A stretch of 64,000 bases of DNA, from contig OZ020620.1 in the NCBI GenBank assembly GCA_963971575.1, forward strand, positions 39,780,924 to 39,844,923. The letters are read 5' to 3'. The translations under genes were made by a program, and so were the position numbers. The stretch comes from Liopterus haemorrhoidalis. Taxonomy: Eukaryota > Arthropoda > Insecta > Coleoptera > Dytiscidae. The stretch's first letter is position 1, and each line of letters opens with the position of its first letter. Below, one piece after another: positions 1 through 12,100 of this stretch. Below the pieces are notes generated by a model that was not told the origin of the DNA, made no database searches, and was given only the letters and a program-made list of their open reading frames with translations.

Positions 1-600
1 CTTTCAACCGAGTTGCGAAAGTTTAGCCAGAAGAAGGTGTGCAAAAAAACGATGAAAAATCGTTTGTCGTTTGAAGCGTTCAAGGTCGGAACTGTCATTT
101 TGATAATTTACAATAACCATAAAATAATGATACAAAATGGATCAAAGAGCTGTCATATTATTTGCTATTAATAACTTCTATCGACTTAAAAAAGACTACG
201 ATGTAGAAAAATTGGATGGTAGTATTTTATATTATATAATTCAGAAGTATTGGTTATTTTAAGTCTGTTTAACGTGTAATAATTAATTAATAAAATAATT
301 GAAGAAAAAATACATTCTTATTATTTATAATTAAAATTATCTTTTAGCATATGTAATGATCATATCTCAGTTCTCAAATGCAACATTCAAATCACATTTT
401 AGAATAAATGTCTTCACATTTGAAGCAAATTCGTTTCAAAATCTTTCAAACAAACTTTTTAGATTAACCAAAACCATATTTTAGCACGAAAATTATCTTC
501 CCACCAACGCTACGACCTCACGAGCTCGTAGCAAAAGTGGGAAGAAGGTGGAAAAATATTTGTAATAAAACGGCGAATTGTGTTGCCACTGGTAGCAGTG
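1..600. other. AT-rich stretch, no gene seen
   Basis: No family is recognised. There is one 41-codon reading frame at 137-262 with no similarity that I know, and two inverted GAGCTCGT-like runs near 520. It lies downstream of gene F on the minus strand, so it may be F intron sequence. Confidence 0.4.
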
Positions 601-1665
601 GAAGGAATTTAGGAGCTTTCTACCAAAACTGAACATGTCCACTATCGACCAAAATGCTTTTTTTGACGGATTCTGGTTTATTTTCCAAAACTACACATCA
701 TACTAAGCTACTTTGTTAAGAAAAGTGATTATTTTCCACCTAGAAAAGCGCTCAAAATACGGGTTTTCTGACAAAACATGTGCTTAGACCGCAAAATCTC
801 ATTTTTTTTCTATATTTTTTTTACCAAAAGTGAACATGTCCCACATACTGGGACTAATCCTTAACAGATTTTTTTTTTTTTTTTCAAACCTAGACATGTC
901 CATTCGCTCGTTGAACTGGATTTTTATTTATTTTATTTCTCTTGTTCGCCGATAGATAGCATTACAATATCTATCCAGACAGCTGTTCATATCTCAAGCG
1001 TCGCATAGATCCTGTTGCGGTCGCTTGTTGTCATGCGTCACTTTTCCTGTCTGGGGCCATACCTTTATACGCGCTGATCGGACCTTTGGCAAAGTTGAAA
1101 AGAGACTAGCTGTGAAGAAGTAGTGGATGAAAAAGATCATCTAGAATGTAACTAGATGAAGACCAACCTTATGTCCACACCTAATTCACTCCTGTAGCCG
1201 GTGTACCCTATTATTATATTTTTTTGTTTCTTTGATTTGATTTTCGTTTAGTAACCCACCTGATTTTATAACAATGCTAAGGTTCTAGTGAAGAAATTTA
1301 CTGACGTATTTGGTAAAAAATTATTTTAAAAAATTGTTTCGTATTTTATTGCTCCTAATCTAATATTTTGCATAATATTACAGAGTGCTTGACATAACTT
1401 TTTTTTTTCAAAACTGAACATGTCCGTTGTTTTCTAGCAAAGCTGAACATGTCCATCAAACTAATGCTAATTACGGTGGAACCGCTAATCATTAAATAAT
1501 GTTTAAAAAGCATACTACTATTGGACATTCAACTAGTACAATTAGAGTATTACCGAAAAAAAAAAAAAAACGTAGACTCTTCCAGCAATTTAAAGTACTT
1601 CCTGCAAAATATTTGAAAGTGGACATGTTCAGTTTTGGTAAAAAGCTCCTCAATTTGTTAGCAAT
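600..1665. mobile_element. Unclassified DNA element with repeated 20-bp motif
   Basis: An inverted repeat joins about 609-646 and 1617-1660 (GGAGCTTTCTACCAAAACTG at the left, its complement at the right). The motif ACCAAAACTGAACATGTCCA or a close variant recurs at 631-640, 832-841, 892-901, 1416-1425, 1445-1454 and, inverted, 1621-1630 (coordinates of the 10-bp core). This pattern fits subterminal transposase-binding repeats of a non-autonomous DNA transposon. No transposase is visible. Confidence 0.5.
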
Positions 1666-1925
1666 AAAACGTACTTACTGTTCCTAACAGGCACCACTGC
1701 CGAGAGCTCTTTAGGAAATGCAGCATTTTGTCTTTTTATAGTTTATTTGTTTATGTTTGTCTGGTATACGTTAAAGAAAATCCGAACAAATATGTAACCG
1801 TATCCTCTAGACATGTTTACAATGTTCGCTTTATATATAATTTTAATAATGAAAATTTGATATCAAAAATCATTATTAAAATTATATATTTGTTAATTCA
1901 AAATAATTTCATTGTTTATTATATA

Positions 1926-2437
1926 CAGTAGGTGGCCAAATTATTAGGGACAGCACACCCCCCTGTAATATTCAAGTTTAAATGCATTTTGTGAGAAAAT
2001 AAATTGTTTTTAAATCATTTTTCTTCTATATTCTTATTGCTGGTATCATTATTATTTTAAAAAGCGGGAGTTCGCCAAAGAAATCATCACCACCAATAGG
2101 TTATTTATAGAAACCCTTATCAGAGAGTGGCATCACAACCCCAATCTCCGACACAACGCAAAAGTCTGCATAGAAAGCATGCCCAAACGCCTGGAAGCCG
2201 CAATCGCAGCAAAGGGTGGCATTACAAAATATTAAGATTTTACTTAATTTGTTAAATTAACACTTTTTATACAAAATTAAATGATTATGAATAAGCAATT
2301 ATGTCGTTTTATATTCTAAATAAAGCACTCTAATGAATAAAAATAAATACGAGACCCAAAGCCACTTATTTCCTCATTAAATTCATTTGAAAATTACAGA
2401 AAATCTGCACTGTCCCTAATAATTTGGCCACCCACTG
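1926..2437 (+). mobile_element. Internally deleted Tc1-like transposon
   Basis: Terminal inverted repeats of about 28 bp (CAGTAGGTGGCCAAATTATT at the left, its near-perfect complement at the right) are flanked by TA on both sides. The only coding remnant, about 2063-2234, reads as the end of a Tc1 transposase, finishing in residues like SMPKRLEAAIAAKGG-TKY. At 512 bp the element has lost most of the roughly 1-kb transposase gene. Confidence 0.85.
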
Positions 2438-2459
2438 TATATATATATATATATATATT
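2437..2459. repeat. (AT)n microsatellite
   Basis: About eleven AT units directly follow the right end of the Tc1-like element. Confidence 0.9.
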
Positions 2460-2644
2460 TCTCTCATATTTAATATTGTCATTATCTCATTTTTCAATAT
2501 TTTCAAATGTTTTTCAACTTTTGTTCAATGAATTTATCTGACAGATGTAAACGTTGTAAGATGTCTAGCATGAAATAAATATTATTATTATACATCCTGA
2601 TTACACTGTACAACAATGTTGAACTCTTTTTGTGTCCTTTAGAT

Positions 2645-3260
2645 CAGTGTTTTTCAACCCGAGACCCGCGGACCGGTGCCGGTCTGCGAAATATTTCGAC
2701 CAAATCATATAGTTACACACTTCGATTCACGAATATATAGCAAATTTTTATAGTCGACGCAGAAGCTAACTTTTGTCCGAACCATGATTTATTTAATATT
2801 TACTAGCCCCAATACAACGCCTCTCGCGGTTATTTTTCATACTTCTGAAGAAGCTAGCTCTTTGGAATAGTCGCTTTTAAGAGGAAGATATAGAAATGTT
2901 TCCACTTTTGGAAGAATTTTTGATTGCTGCTGGTGTCAACCAGAAAGTCATATTCAATAATAATTCAACATTTAAGAGCATTAGCTGAAAATTTTAATAA
3001 TTATTTCCCTGAAAATGAGGATCCTCGTAAAGGTAACCTCTGGATTAATAATCCATTCTTGGAAGATATAAAGTCATGTGTACTTGATCCTCGTGAAAAG
3101 AAAAGTTGATCGAGTTGTCTTGTGATATCACCATGGTGTCCAGACATAAAATGCAATCATTTTATCAATTTTGGAAATCGCTAGAAAAAGAATATCCATT
3201 TTTGAGCTATAAAGCTATCAAATTATAGTCATTTTTTCGACTTAAAACTTTTGAATAAAA
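2645..3260 (+). mobile_element. hAT transposon remnant (ZBED/FAM200-like)
   Basis: It starts with a hAT-type end (CAGTGTTTTTCAACC). The frame at 2924-3109 contains LRALAENFNNYFPENEDP followed by WINNPF, a signature of ZBED5/FAM200-like hAT transposases. The gene is stop-broken outside this block. GC-rich sequence resembling the other end lies at about 5095-5165. The pogo-like element at 3330-4966 separates the two parts and looks inserted into this hAT. Confidence 0.65.
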
Positions 3261-3329
3261 ACCAAACAGAGAAATCGAATGGATGTAACGCAGCGCTTCG
3301 TCTCTCAGAAACAACTCTGCAGCTACGTA

Positions 3330-4966
3330 GGGGAGATGTGGGGACGGTGGCACACATTTTGGCTTTCTGTACATAACATCTTCAATTTTGAATTTTTTAA
3401 ATAAATCTTTTCGCCACTTAATACTTATAATGTCGTTGTTTAAATAACCTGTTAAAAATTAATGTCCTTATCACGTGCCATTTATAATTAATATTTTTGT
3501 TGACCTCTGCAATTGTGCCACTGTACCTATACGTGAGGGTACAGTGAAACAGCATTAGGGATACAGTGGAACAGTAAATATAATAGGCATCTAAAAAATC
3601 TGTATATGTATCAATAATTTTTATTGAAACTTCAATTCAATGTCTTTAAAAATAAATCATGTGAAAGATACTGAAAAATTAATAAAAGTTTCGATTTTAA
3701 TTTAAATCTTCATCAGAGCTACAAACATATATAGAAATATAGAATTATTAAATTGGTATGTTTACATGTATAAAATTTGAACATTATTATAATTTTATAC
3801 ATGTAAACTTACCAATTTAATAATTCTATATTTCTATATATCTTTGTAGCTCTGATGAAGATTTAAATTAAAATCGAAACGTTAGCGAAGTTAATAAATT
3901 TTTTGTTTTATTTTCTGACTGGTCCGAATCCCATTATCTATCAATTATAATTACTAACTTACGGACGTAGTCATCTAATCAAGATTGTAAAAAAATCAAA
4001 TTTTTTGGAACAAACTACTAAGTAATTAAATAATGTATATAAATATATAAATGTAAATTTATTATTAATATAAAAAAATAAACTTTGGTAAGTTCCTCGG
4101 AAGCAGAAAGTTTTGATAGTTTTTATTTTAATGTTAATTATATTTCATTAAATTTACTGTAAAAATCAAATCGTCTAAACGGTGTTTTGTGCTACCAGAC
4201 GGAGCAGGAAATGATAAAACTTTTATCAGCTCTGATTTTTTAAATGTGAAATTTTCATTTGTTTTAATAAATTTAAAGAGTAGAGTCAGCCGTCGGAGAT
4301 ATGTTACAACAATATCGTCAGTCGTTATTTCTATGATTTCCCCTATAGAGCGGCTCTTCATTTTATTCTTTCTCTGAATCTGTATCACATTCAGAGTCAA
4401 CATTATCATCTGAGTTTGAATTCTCATCAATATTGACATCAGTATGAGATGTGTCTGTACTTATAAGAATATCTTTTATTTTTCTGATCTTTTTTATTTT
4501 GCGCCGCTTGGAATTGTTCTTCTAACTTGTACCCATGTACGTGGGTACAGTGGCTCACTGTACCACTGTATTCACATAACACGTGTGCCACTGTTAGCCT
4601 AACCCTATTTTCACGAACATTTTATCAAATATAATAAATGATATAGTTTAGAACATTAGTAATTGCTTTACACTGTAGACAAATGACCAATTTACAACAT
4701 GTAATGCAGAATTTCTTACTAATTTAGTTGTGTCTCGTTCAAATAAAAAATTTCTTGTTACGATAAACTTTAGTTTGTCAACCTCAAATCAACATTTTCA
4801 TCATAAATGGCGGGACTTAAATTTATAGACTCCAAATGTGGATAGTATAATTTCTCAGTACCAGAGGAGCCTATATATACCCAAACAGACATGAAAATAT
4901 TTTATATTTCAAAGATATTTCAAATGTTCCACTGTACCAATTGTGCCACCGTCCCCACATCTCCCC
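3330..4966 (-). mobile_element. Pogo-like DNA transposon, decayed (copy 1)
   Basis: Terminal inverted repeats of about 25 bp (GGGGAGATGTGGGGACGGTG) are flanked by TA. On the minus strand, 4134-4376 encodes a segment with DDIVVTYLRRL and a later KSELIKVL, which I read as the C-terminal tail of an insect pogo/Tigger-type transposase. An acidic Ser/Asp-rich stretch lies just upstream in another frame, so the gene is frameshifted. A second copy, truncated on the left, is at 14636-15925. Confidence 0.65.
3680..3898. repeat. Long inverted repeat (hairpin), ~100-bp arms
   Basis: Left arm 3680-3778 and right arm about 3796-3898 are complementary with few mismatches, separated by about 17 bp. It lies inside the pogo-like element. 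The arm ends in GATGAAGATTTAAATTAAAA followed by TCGAAACG, a type of sequence common at ends of dispersed repeats. A MITE that inserted secondarily is the simplest reading. Confidence 0.75.
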
Positions 4967-5248
4967 TATATCAAATTTCTTAACAAAACACCAGCAGCAG
5001 ATTTCGCACTAAAAATTGTAATTATATAACTGTATAACATATACTTATATAATAATAAAATACTACATATATTGGATTTTTATTTGTGTCTTAGGCTTTT
5101 TGCGGACCGGCTGAAAGCGGTCCGCGAAATATTTATCTTATTAGCATAGATCCGCGGTGCCACAGTACGCTTGTGTTGCGTACTGTTTATGCAATGGTTG
5201 TCAATGTTACAAGATACAATATATTTTATTATTTTAGTGAATACTTAC

Positions 5249-5535
5249 TTATCTACACAAAGACAATGTGCTGCAGTTAGAATCCAGGAATCATCTATAA
5301 GACTAGCTCCACACCTATGCTCATATGAAAAATACTGGATCTCTGCTTGAATGGACACGATGAAAGGGTAGTCAAAAATAAGAGCTACGTGTCCACCAAC
5401 AACTTTGGGGTTGGTGTGTGTTTCCATTTTTGACCTAGGTAGTCCTTTATATTTACTCGTTCTCACTCCTGTACTCCACCAACAGTAAGAACATGTAATT
5501 AAGTTGAAAAATATTCCAAACCATAATAAACTCAT
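5249..5535 (-). CDS. Gene F: trypsin-like serine protease, exon 1 only (partial)
   Basis: This is the first exon of a secreted S1-family serine protease. Ninety-five codons plus two bases are visible: a hydrophobic signal peptide (about residues 1-18), a short pro-segment without the acidic run of its paralogues, the activation junction K44|VVGG, and AAHC with the catalytic His at about residue 90. The exon ends at a GTAAGT donor in phase 2, exactly as in the five complete paralogues. No exon 2 signature (CTVAGWG, GDSGGP) occurs between here and the left edge, so the gene either continues beyond the window or is broken. The intron next to the donor resembles that of gene B (about 28800-28875), which suggests F and B are close relatives. 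Activity cannot be judged without exons 2 and 3. Confidence 0.85.
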
Positions 5536-5665
5536 TATTGTAAAATTAAAAGAGTAAGATGTATTTTTTAAATTACTGAATAATCTTGTAAATATTTTTT
5601 AAATAAAAAAATGAAAATATTTTTTGTTGATAAATAAAATAACAGTATCCAGGAACAACAGAATA
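5536..5665 (-). promoter_or_regulatory. Conserved upstream block of gene F
   Basis: Sequence upstream of the ATG resembles the block before the other paralogues: an AAATATTTTCATTT-like core and, further upstream, a TGTTATTTTATTTATCAAC-like motif. It is the most diverged version in the cluster. It is bounded by the 16-bp minisatellite that begins near 5703. Confidence 0.45.
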
Positions 5666-5702
5666 CTGAAAACTAACAGGTCACCGTCACGGTAACCAGA
5701 CA

Positions 5703-5863
5703 ACTGGGGCGGTTAGACAATTCGGGCCGTTCACAATTGAGTCTTTTCACAACTGGGGCCATTAACAACTGGGTGCATGGACAATTTGGGCCGTACACAA
5801 TTGGGACTTTGCACAACTATGGCGATGGACAATTCGGGCTTTTGATAACTGGGGCCATAATTA
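5703..5863. repeat. 16-bp minisatellite, about 10 units
   Basis: Degenerate tandem units of 16 bp follow the pattern GACAACTGGGGCCNTT or GACAATTCGGGCCGTT. One unit is 17 bp. The array begins about 170 bp upstream of the ATG of gene F and stops at the left end of a MITE-1 copy. Confidence 0.85.
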
Positions 5864-6672
5864 CAGTCTGTTCCAAACGGTTAACTAAATGGGGATTTAG
5901 TTCTTTTAGGTTGTCACGAGAAGGGACCTTGCTTGGGTTATTTCATTTTTCACGTTGAGATGTCAAAATTTAAAATACCAACAATGAAACCATGGAAACG
6001 AATGACATATGTCAAAATTAAATATTTTTTTAGATATTTTAACGACAAAAAAATAAATAAATGGGAAATACAGTCTGTTCCAAACGGTTAAGCGGAACTA
6101 AATGGGAATTTAGTTCTTTTAGGTTGTCACGAGAAGGGACCTTGCTTGGGTTATTTCATTTTTCATGCTGGGATGTCAAAATTTAAAATTCCAACAATGA
6201 AACCATGGAAACGAATGACATATGTCAAAATTAAATATTTTTTTTAGATATTTTAATGACAAAAAAATATATAAATGGGAGATTTGTATTAAGAATGACA
6301 CAAAAAATCAAAATATAATGAAAATTACATTTTAAAATGATATTAACCTTAACCAAAAAATGTTTATTGTAAGTACGATTTACAAAGCTTAAACAAAACG
6401 GCCGAAAGGCACGATTTAAACGATGAAAGTAACTAGATTGCAAAATCTAGTTCCGCTTAACCGTTTGGAACAGACTGTATGTATTAAGAATGAAACAAAA
6501 AATCAAAATATAAAGAAAATGACATTTTAAAATGATATTAACCTTAACCAAAAAATGTTTATTGTAAGTATGATTTACAAAGCTTAAACAAAACGGCCGA
6601 AAGGCACGATTTAAACGATGAAAGTAACTAGATTGTAAAATCTAGTTCCGCTTAACCGTTTGGAACAGACTG
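5864..6672 (+). mobile_element. MITE-1 copy, split by a second MITE-1
   Basis: The outer copy consists of 5864-6070 and 6478-6672, interrupted by the inner copy at 6071-6477. Its left repeat has lost the GCGGAA block. The right end CAGACTG is followed by TA. Confidence 0.9.
6071..6477 (+). mobile_element. MITE-1 copy nested in MITE-1
   Basis: It has complete 30-bp terminal inverted repeats (CAGTCTGTTCCAAACGGTTA at the start) and TA on both sides. Deleting it rejoins the outer copy at a single TA, which shows TA target duplication. Confidence 0.92.
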
Positions 6673-6798
6673 TATAAGAGCGAGAGTTTTCTTTTGTTTA
6701 AAATAAAAAATAATTATTTTACAAGTTGGCATAAATTAAATTGCGTGTTAAAAAATATTTTAATGGTTTGATTACGTATATTTTGGTGGGAATTAGAA

Positions 6799-6992
6799 TA
6801 AATAAAAAATGGTATGTTAGGGGTTGGCTTAAGTAAATTTTCGTGTTCATTTGATTAAAAAGAAATTGTATTTTAAGGGTTAGATTGAGTAAAATTTAGT
6901 GCTCTTTTGACTACATAAATAAAAAATATATTTTAAGGGTTGGCTTAAGTACATTTAAGTGTTCTTTTGAATAAATAAATAAAAAATATATT
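6799..6992. repeat. Tandem repeat, ~60-bp unit x3
   Basis: Three imperfect units begin AATAAAAAATATATTTTAAG and contain GGGTTGGCTTAAGTA. The flanking 6673-6798 is AT-rich with no recognisable feature. Confidence 0.7.
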
Positions 6993-7074
6993 TAATTTAA
7001 GAAGTAAATATTTTTTAACTAAATTTATTTAATATGCGTCAAATCAGTTATTTTTGTTTGCCTATTTGATTTTC

Positions 7075-8954
7075 CTATGGTCTATTTCAAATTAAAAAAA
7101 AAGTAGATAGCGTTGCGAACCGAGTACGATTTACACTGGGCAAATACAGTATAGCGGAAAATTTAAAATAAGTTACAACTAGTTCATGGGCGTAGTAACT
7201 GGGTTAGCAAGTGATTTTTTTATTTTTTATTTAAAAAAGGTTAATAAGATATTGAAATAAACAAGGCAGATAATACACTTACGTTATTTATAAGACATAA
7301 ATTCAGTTTAATGGGGAATTTGAAAAAGTTAAAAAAATATTAATTTTAAAAATTATGTACTATATATAAAAAAGAGAGATTTGGCTAAAAGAGTTTAAAT
7401 AAAGCAACAAACGATATATCTTCAGAGCTAAAATTTCTTATTTAAATAATTATTGCAAATAAAAATTAAAAATATATGTATATATGAAGGTCTAAAAATT
7501 ATATCAATAACTTCTTCTTTGAGCACTATCAGCTGGGCTGTCTTTTGGCCTCACATCAGTCCTCTATCTTGATCTGTTTAAAGTCACTAGATTATACTAA
7601 AGTCACTAGATTATACAAAGTACCGCAACGGCGGCCATGCTGGGGTTAAAAATGTCGCCAACACAAATGATGTTCAGTGATTCCAACATTACAAAAATAA
7701 GAAACTAGTTTTTATTTTAAACATTGTAATCACGATTTTTTTTATCAAAGATGCACTATAACAAAATTGTGGTACAATTTCAATTATTTTTTTAATTTTT
7801 ATTAAATAAAATGGATATAATATATAAATTTAAATTAAACTTAACCTTAAATATTCAAACCGCTGACAAAGAAGGTTATTAAATGAGAGCGAGAGAGGGA
7901 GATGTGAAAGCGCAGACGTAATCTTAAGAACGTAAAAATTGCTGCTTTAGTTTGCTTAATAGGGGAAGCAATGTTGCCAATCAAACCCTGGGGTATGTCG
8001 GCTTCTTCAAAGGCTTGCGGTACTTTGTATAATCCAGTGACTTTAGATTATACAAAGTAGCGCAACGACGGCCATACTGGGGCTAAAAATGTCGTCAACA
8101 CAAATGATTTTCAGTGATTCCAAGAGTAAAAAAATAAGAAACTAATACTACCAAATTTTTTATTTTAAACATTGTAATCAAGTTATTTTTAATCAAAGAT
8201 GCACTATAACAAAATAGTGGTACAATTTCAATTATTTTTTAAAATTTTATTGAATAAAATGGATATATATTATATATAAATTTAAATGAAACTTAACCTT
8301 AAATATTCAAACCGCTGACAAAGAGGTTATTAAATTAGAGCGAGAAAGAGAGATGACAGCGCATACGCAAACTTAAGAACGTAAAAATTGCTGCTTTAGT
8401 TTGCTTAATAGGGGAAGCATTGTTGCCAATCAAACCCTGGGGTCTGTCGGCTTCTTCAAAGGCCTGCGCTACTTTGTATAATCCAGTGACTTTAAACAGA
8501 TCAAGATAGAGGACTGATGTGAGGCCAAAAGACAACCCAGCTGATAGTGCCCAAAGAAGAAATTATTGATATAATTTTTAGAGCTTCATATATACATATA
8601 TTTTAGTCCTCTATCTTGATCTGTTAATTGTCAAGTGTCAAAAAATATTTATGCGTCAGATAACCTAAAAAATATATACCTGCGTAAAAACAAATTACAT
8701 GGAGAATTTTCTCCATAAAATTTACGCCAAGAATATAAATGAAAATCAAAATATGTAAATAATAACAAAATATACGAAAAAAATAAAATAATATAAATAA
8801 TATATATTTCCCATGTACACTGAACATCTGTCAACTTAAACTAAAAACAATATTTTAACAGTGTAATAGGGATAACGTTCCAAACCAATCCGAAGCAAGG
8901 ACAAACAGCTCCTATCTTCTTACACACATTTTTCTAAGGTGACATAGAGCATAG
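7075..8954 (+). mobile_element. CTATGGTC element (copy 1) carrying a nested MITE-X array
   Basis: The ends are CTATGGTCTATTTCAAA and its diverged complement. This is a non-autonomous family of about 0.8 kb without a convincing gene; other copies are at 12984-13432, 27008-27983, 30260-31163 and 38951-39750. Here the body is interrupted at 7579-8494 by two MITE-X copies, with an inverted duplication of the host element (7478-7579 against 8494-8597) on either side of them. Confidence 0.75.
7579..8494. mobile_element. MITE-X: two tandem copies
   Basis: The terminal repeat is AAGTCACTAGATTATACAAA, inverted at the other end. Two copies (about 7600-8042 and 8043-8494) share their junction. Each is about 445 bp with no gene. 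Related copies are at 33356-33699 and 54227-55085. Confidence 0.8.
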
Positions 8955-9119
8955 TTCCGCTTTAAATTTACCACTATAATGTATATGTCTTGTATAAATC
9001 GTACTCGGTTCGCAACGCTATCTGTTCACTTCTTATTTGAGACAGACTATAAATAAATAAATTTACATTTTTCTTAAACTATTGCTCTATTTAAAATACA
9101 TAGTTATATCTAAATGTCA

Positions 9120-12100
9120 TCACGATATATAAACCAAAATTACAAGATGAAGATACAGCATAAAAGAAAACAGGTCCGAAACCAACGTCTGCCCAGCTGA
9201 GAGAAGTGATATCTCTCTGGTCGTGTCCAGCCAATCTGCGTAAGCGGCCACCCTTGTATATACTCCTGGAGTATTTGGACTAGCGCAACCAATGTCCACG
9301 GACACCACACCAATCTGAAAATACAATAATCAATAACATCTTGACATGGTATTAGGCTGGGTCCAGATTAGCGAGCCATTCCTGTAATGTATCGCGTAGT
9401 GTAACACGCCGTGAATTTTATAAAATTACTGTATATATATCGGTCTGGAAAAAAGTTCCTGGCGTTTTTGCCGATAGACGGCGCCAATTGCAAATAACTC
9501 AGGAAACACAGATCGCAGCGACACCACTAAGCGCTCGTTGGAAAGGTCACAGTTCGAGCGTTACTGAGTGTCTAAACATCAAAATTTGTGCAGTGGTTGG
9601 AAATTTGTTTGCGTTTGAAAATGGAGAAAAGTAATGAAAAATTGCGCTATATTTTGCAATATTATTACGACAACGGGAAGAACTGCGCAGGCTTGTTAAA
9701 AAATTTGTTCTGTGTACGGTGAAGGTACTTTATCAAAATCTGCTGCAAATGGTTCGCTCGCTTTCGTTTTGGTAATTTTAATGTGAAAGATGACTCACGC
9801 TCTGGTCGTCCAATTAGTGAAAAAGCTGATGAAATTCTTGAAAAAGTCCAGCAAGAGCATATCAGCAGTGTCGATATTGGTACGGAGCTAGGCATTGACC
9901 ACAAAAATGTTTTGGTGTATTTACGGAAAGCTGGCTACAAAAAGAAGCTCGATATATGGGTTCCTCTTCAGTTGAGTGCGAAAAACATGATAGACCGAAT
10001 TAACATCTGCGATGCGCTGCTCAAATACAATGAGATCGAGCCATTTCTGAAACGTGTCATAAACCGGTGATGAAAAATGGATCACATACAATCGGAAACG
10101 TAAAAGATCGTGGACAAGGGATGGTGAGCCGTCACAAGCGTTCGCACAGCGAGAATTGACGCCGAACAAGGTGATGCTGTGTGTGTGGTGGGACTAGAAG
10201 GGAATCGTCCACCATGAGCTACTTCTAGTTGGTCAGACGATTGATTCTCAACTCTACTGTGGACAACTACAGACAATTGAAAAAGAACGGCCCGAATTGA
10301 ATAATAGGAAAGGTGTTGTCTTTCATCGTGACAACGCCAGACTATATACAAGGTGTCTCAAAAGAAATTTTATATTTAGTGGATCGATTAAAAAAAAAGT
10401 AAGCCGTATATAGCAAAAATGTTTATTAATTATTAAAATACACTTTTTGGGGATTTATTTCTTAAAAATAATATCGTCTAAATGTAGACCCTCGCGTTCA
10501 CGGCACTTATTTAATCGAACAGTAAAATTACTTATGACGTCTCGACAGGTGGACTCAGGGATGGCTGCCATTTCGCGACGGATATTTTCTTTCAAATGCG
10601 CCAGTGAAGTCGGTTTATTGGCGTAAACTTTAGATTTAAGATAACCCCATAGGAAAAAGTCCATAGGGGTTAAATCTGGACTGCGTGGAGGTCAATTTAT
10701 GTCACCTCTCCGGGAGATCAATTTGCCTGAGAAAATTTCACGAACACGTGGCAGAGACATATTGGACGTGTGTGAAGTTGCTCCGTCCTGTTGGAACCAT
10801 GTTCTTTGGTTATAGCCAGGAAAGTTTTGCAGTTCAGGTACCAAGATGTTGTCTAACATCTCCACATAACGCTCTGAATTCACTGTAACTGCGCGCCCCC
10901 TTTCGTCTTCAAAAAAGTAAGGGCCGATTATTCCTCGCGCCGACATCGCAGCCCATACGGTCACTTTAGGCGAATGTAGGGGTTTCTGATGTTTGCGTTT
11001 CGGATTCGTTGCACTCCAGTAGCGGCAGTTTTGCTTATTTACGTGGCCATTAAGATGAAAATGAGCTTCATCCGAAAACAAAATGTTGGTAAACGTTGAA
11101 AATCGCTCAATCACCTGATTTACGAAATTAAGCCTATGACTGGCATCTTGGGGCTTTAATTCTTGCACCAATTGAATTTTGTAGGGGTGCAGCTTTAGGT
11201 CTTTGTGCATAATGCGATGTAATGATGATCTATGCAAATTTAAAGCACTTGCGCGCTTCCGAATTGAAAGGTTCGGGTCATCACGAACAGACTGATTAAC
11301 ATTCTCCACGTTTTCTACCGTTCTTGATGACCTAGGTCGCCCGGATTTTGATTTATCCAGCGTTGTACCAGTCTCTTCAAACTTTTTAACCCAATGTCGA
11401 ATAAGAGGAAACCTCGAATACTGCAGAATTTTCTACGCGCTACAGTCGCCGAATCACCGTTTTTGTAAAACTCTCGCACGCATAACGCGCGGTCTGCTTC
11501 CGAGAAACGCTCCATAGCGACTGCATTCCCAAGAGCCAGGCTACCGATTGACATAACCCCCGCGCCCCTCGAATACGTTGCGTTCACGCAGTAAGCTAAA
11601 TAAATATAAAATTTCTTTTGAGACACTTTGTACTTCTTTGATCAGGACCGCCCCTAGGTGGGGGCAAGTGGGGCCCCGCGCCTTTAAGGGCCCCGCGCTT
11701 CGACCGGCAAGTAATAAAATAATAAATACATTAAAAATATTATTCCAAGTTTTATAAATAGTTGGAAAAAAATTATATTTTCATTGAATGTAAGTAGTAT
11801 GTGCACTCTGTTAATAGTTAATAATATTAAAGAAAATATCGTTATTCAATATATATATATATAGACGGGCCCCCGCAATATCAATTTTGCCCCAGGCCCC
11901 GTAAATGCTAGGGGCGGCCCTGTCTTTGATGACCCGTCAAAAATTGCGAGAGTTGGGTTGGGAAATTTTGTTGCATCCACCGTATAGTCCAGACATAGCA
12001 CCCTCTGACTGTCACCTATCTGATCTCTGCAGAATTATTTGAATGGAATTAAGCTAGTTTCAAAAGAAGCCTGTGAAAACCACTTCAGTTTATCAACCAG

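Noticed and set aside
1..5248. Exons 2 and 3 of gene F
   Set aside because: I looked for AGWG, GDSGGP and the TTTTCAG-[AG]TCGG start of exon 3 on the minus strand and found none; the space is filled by transposons.
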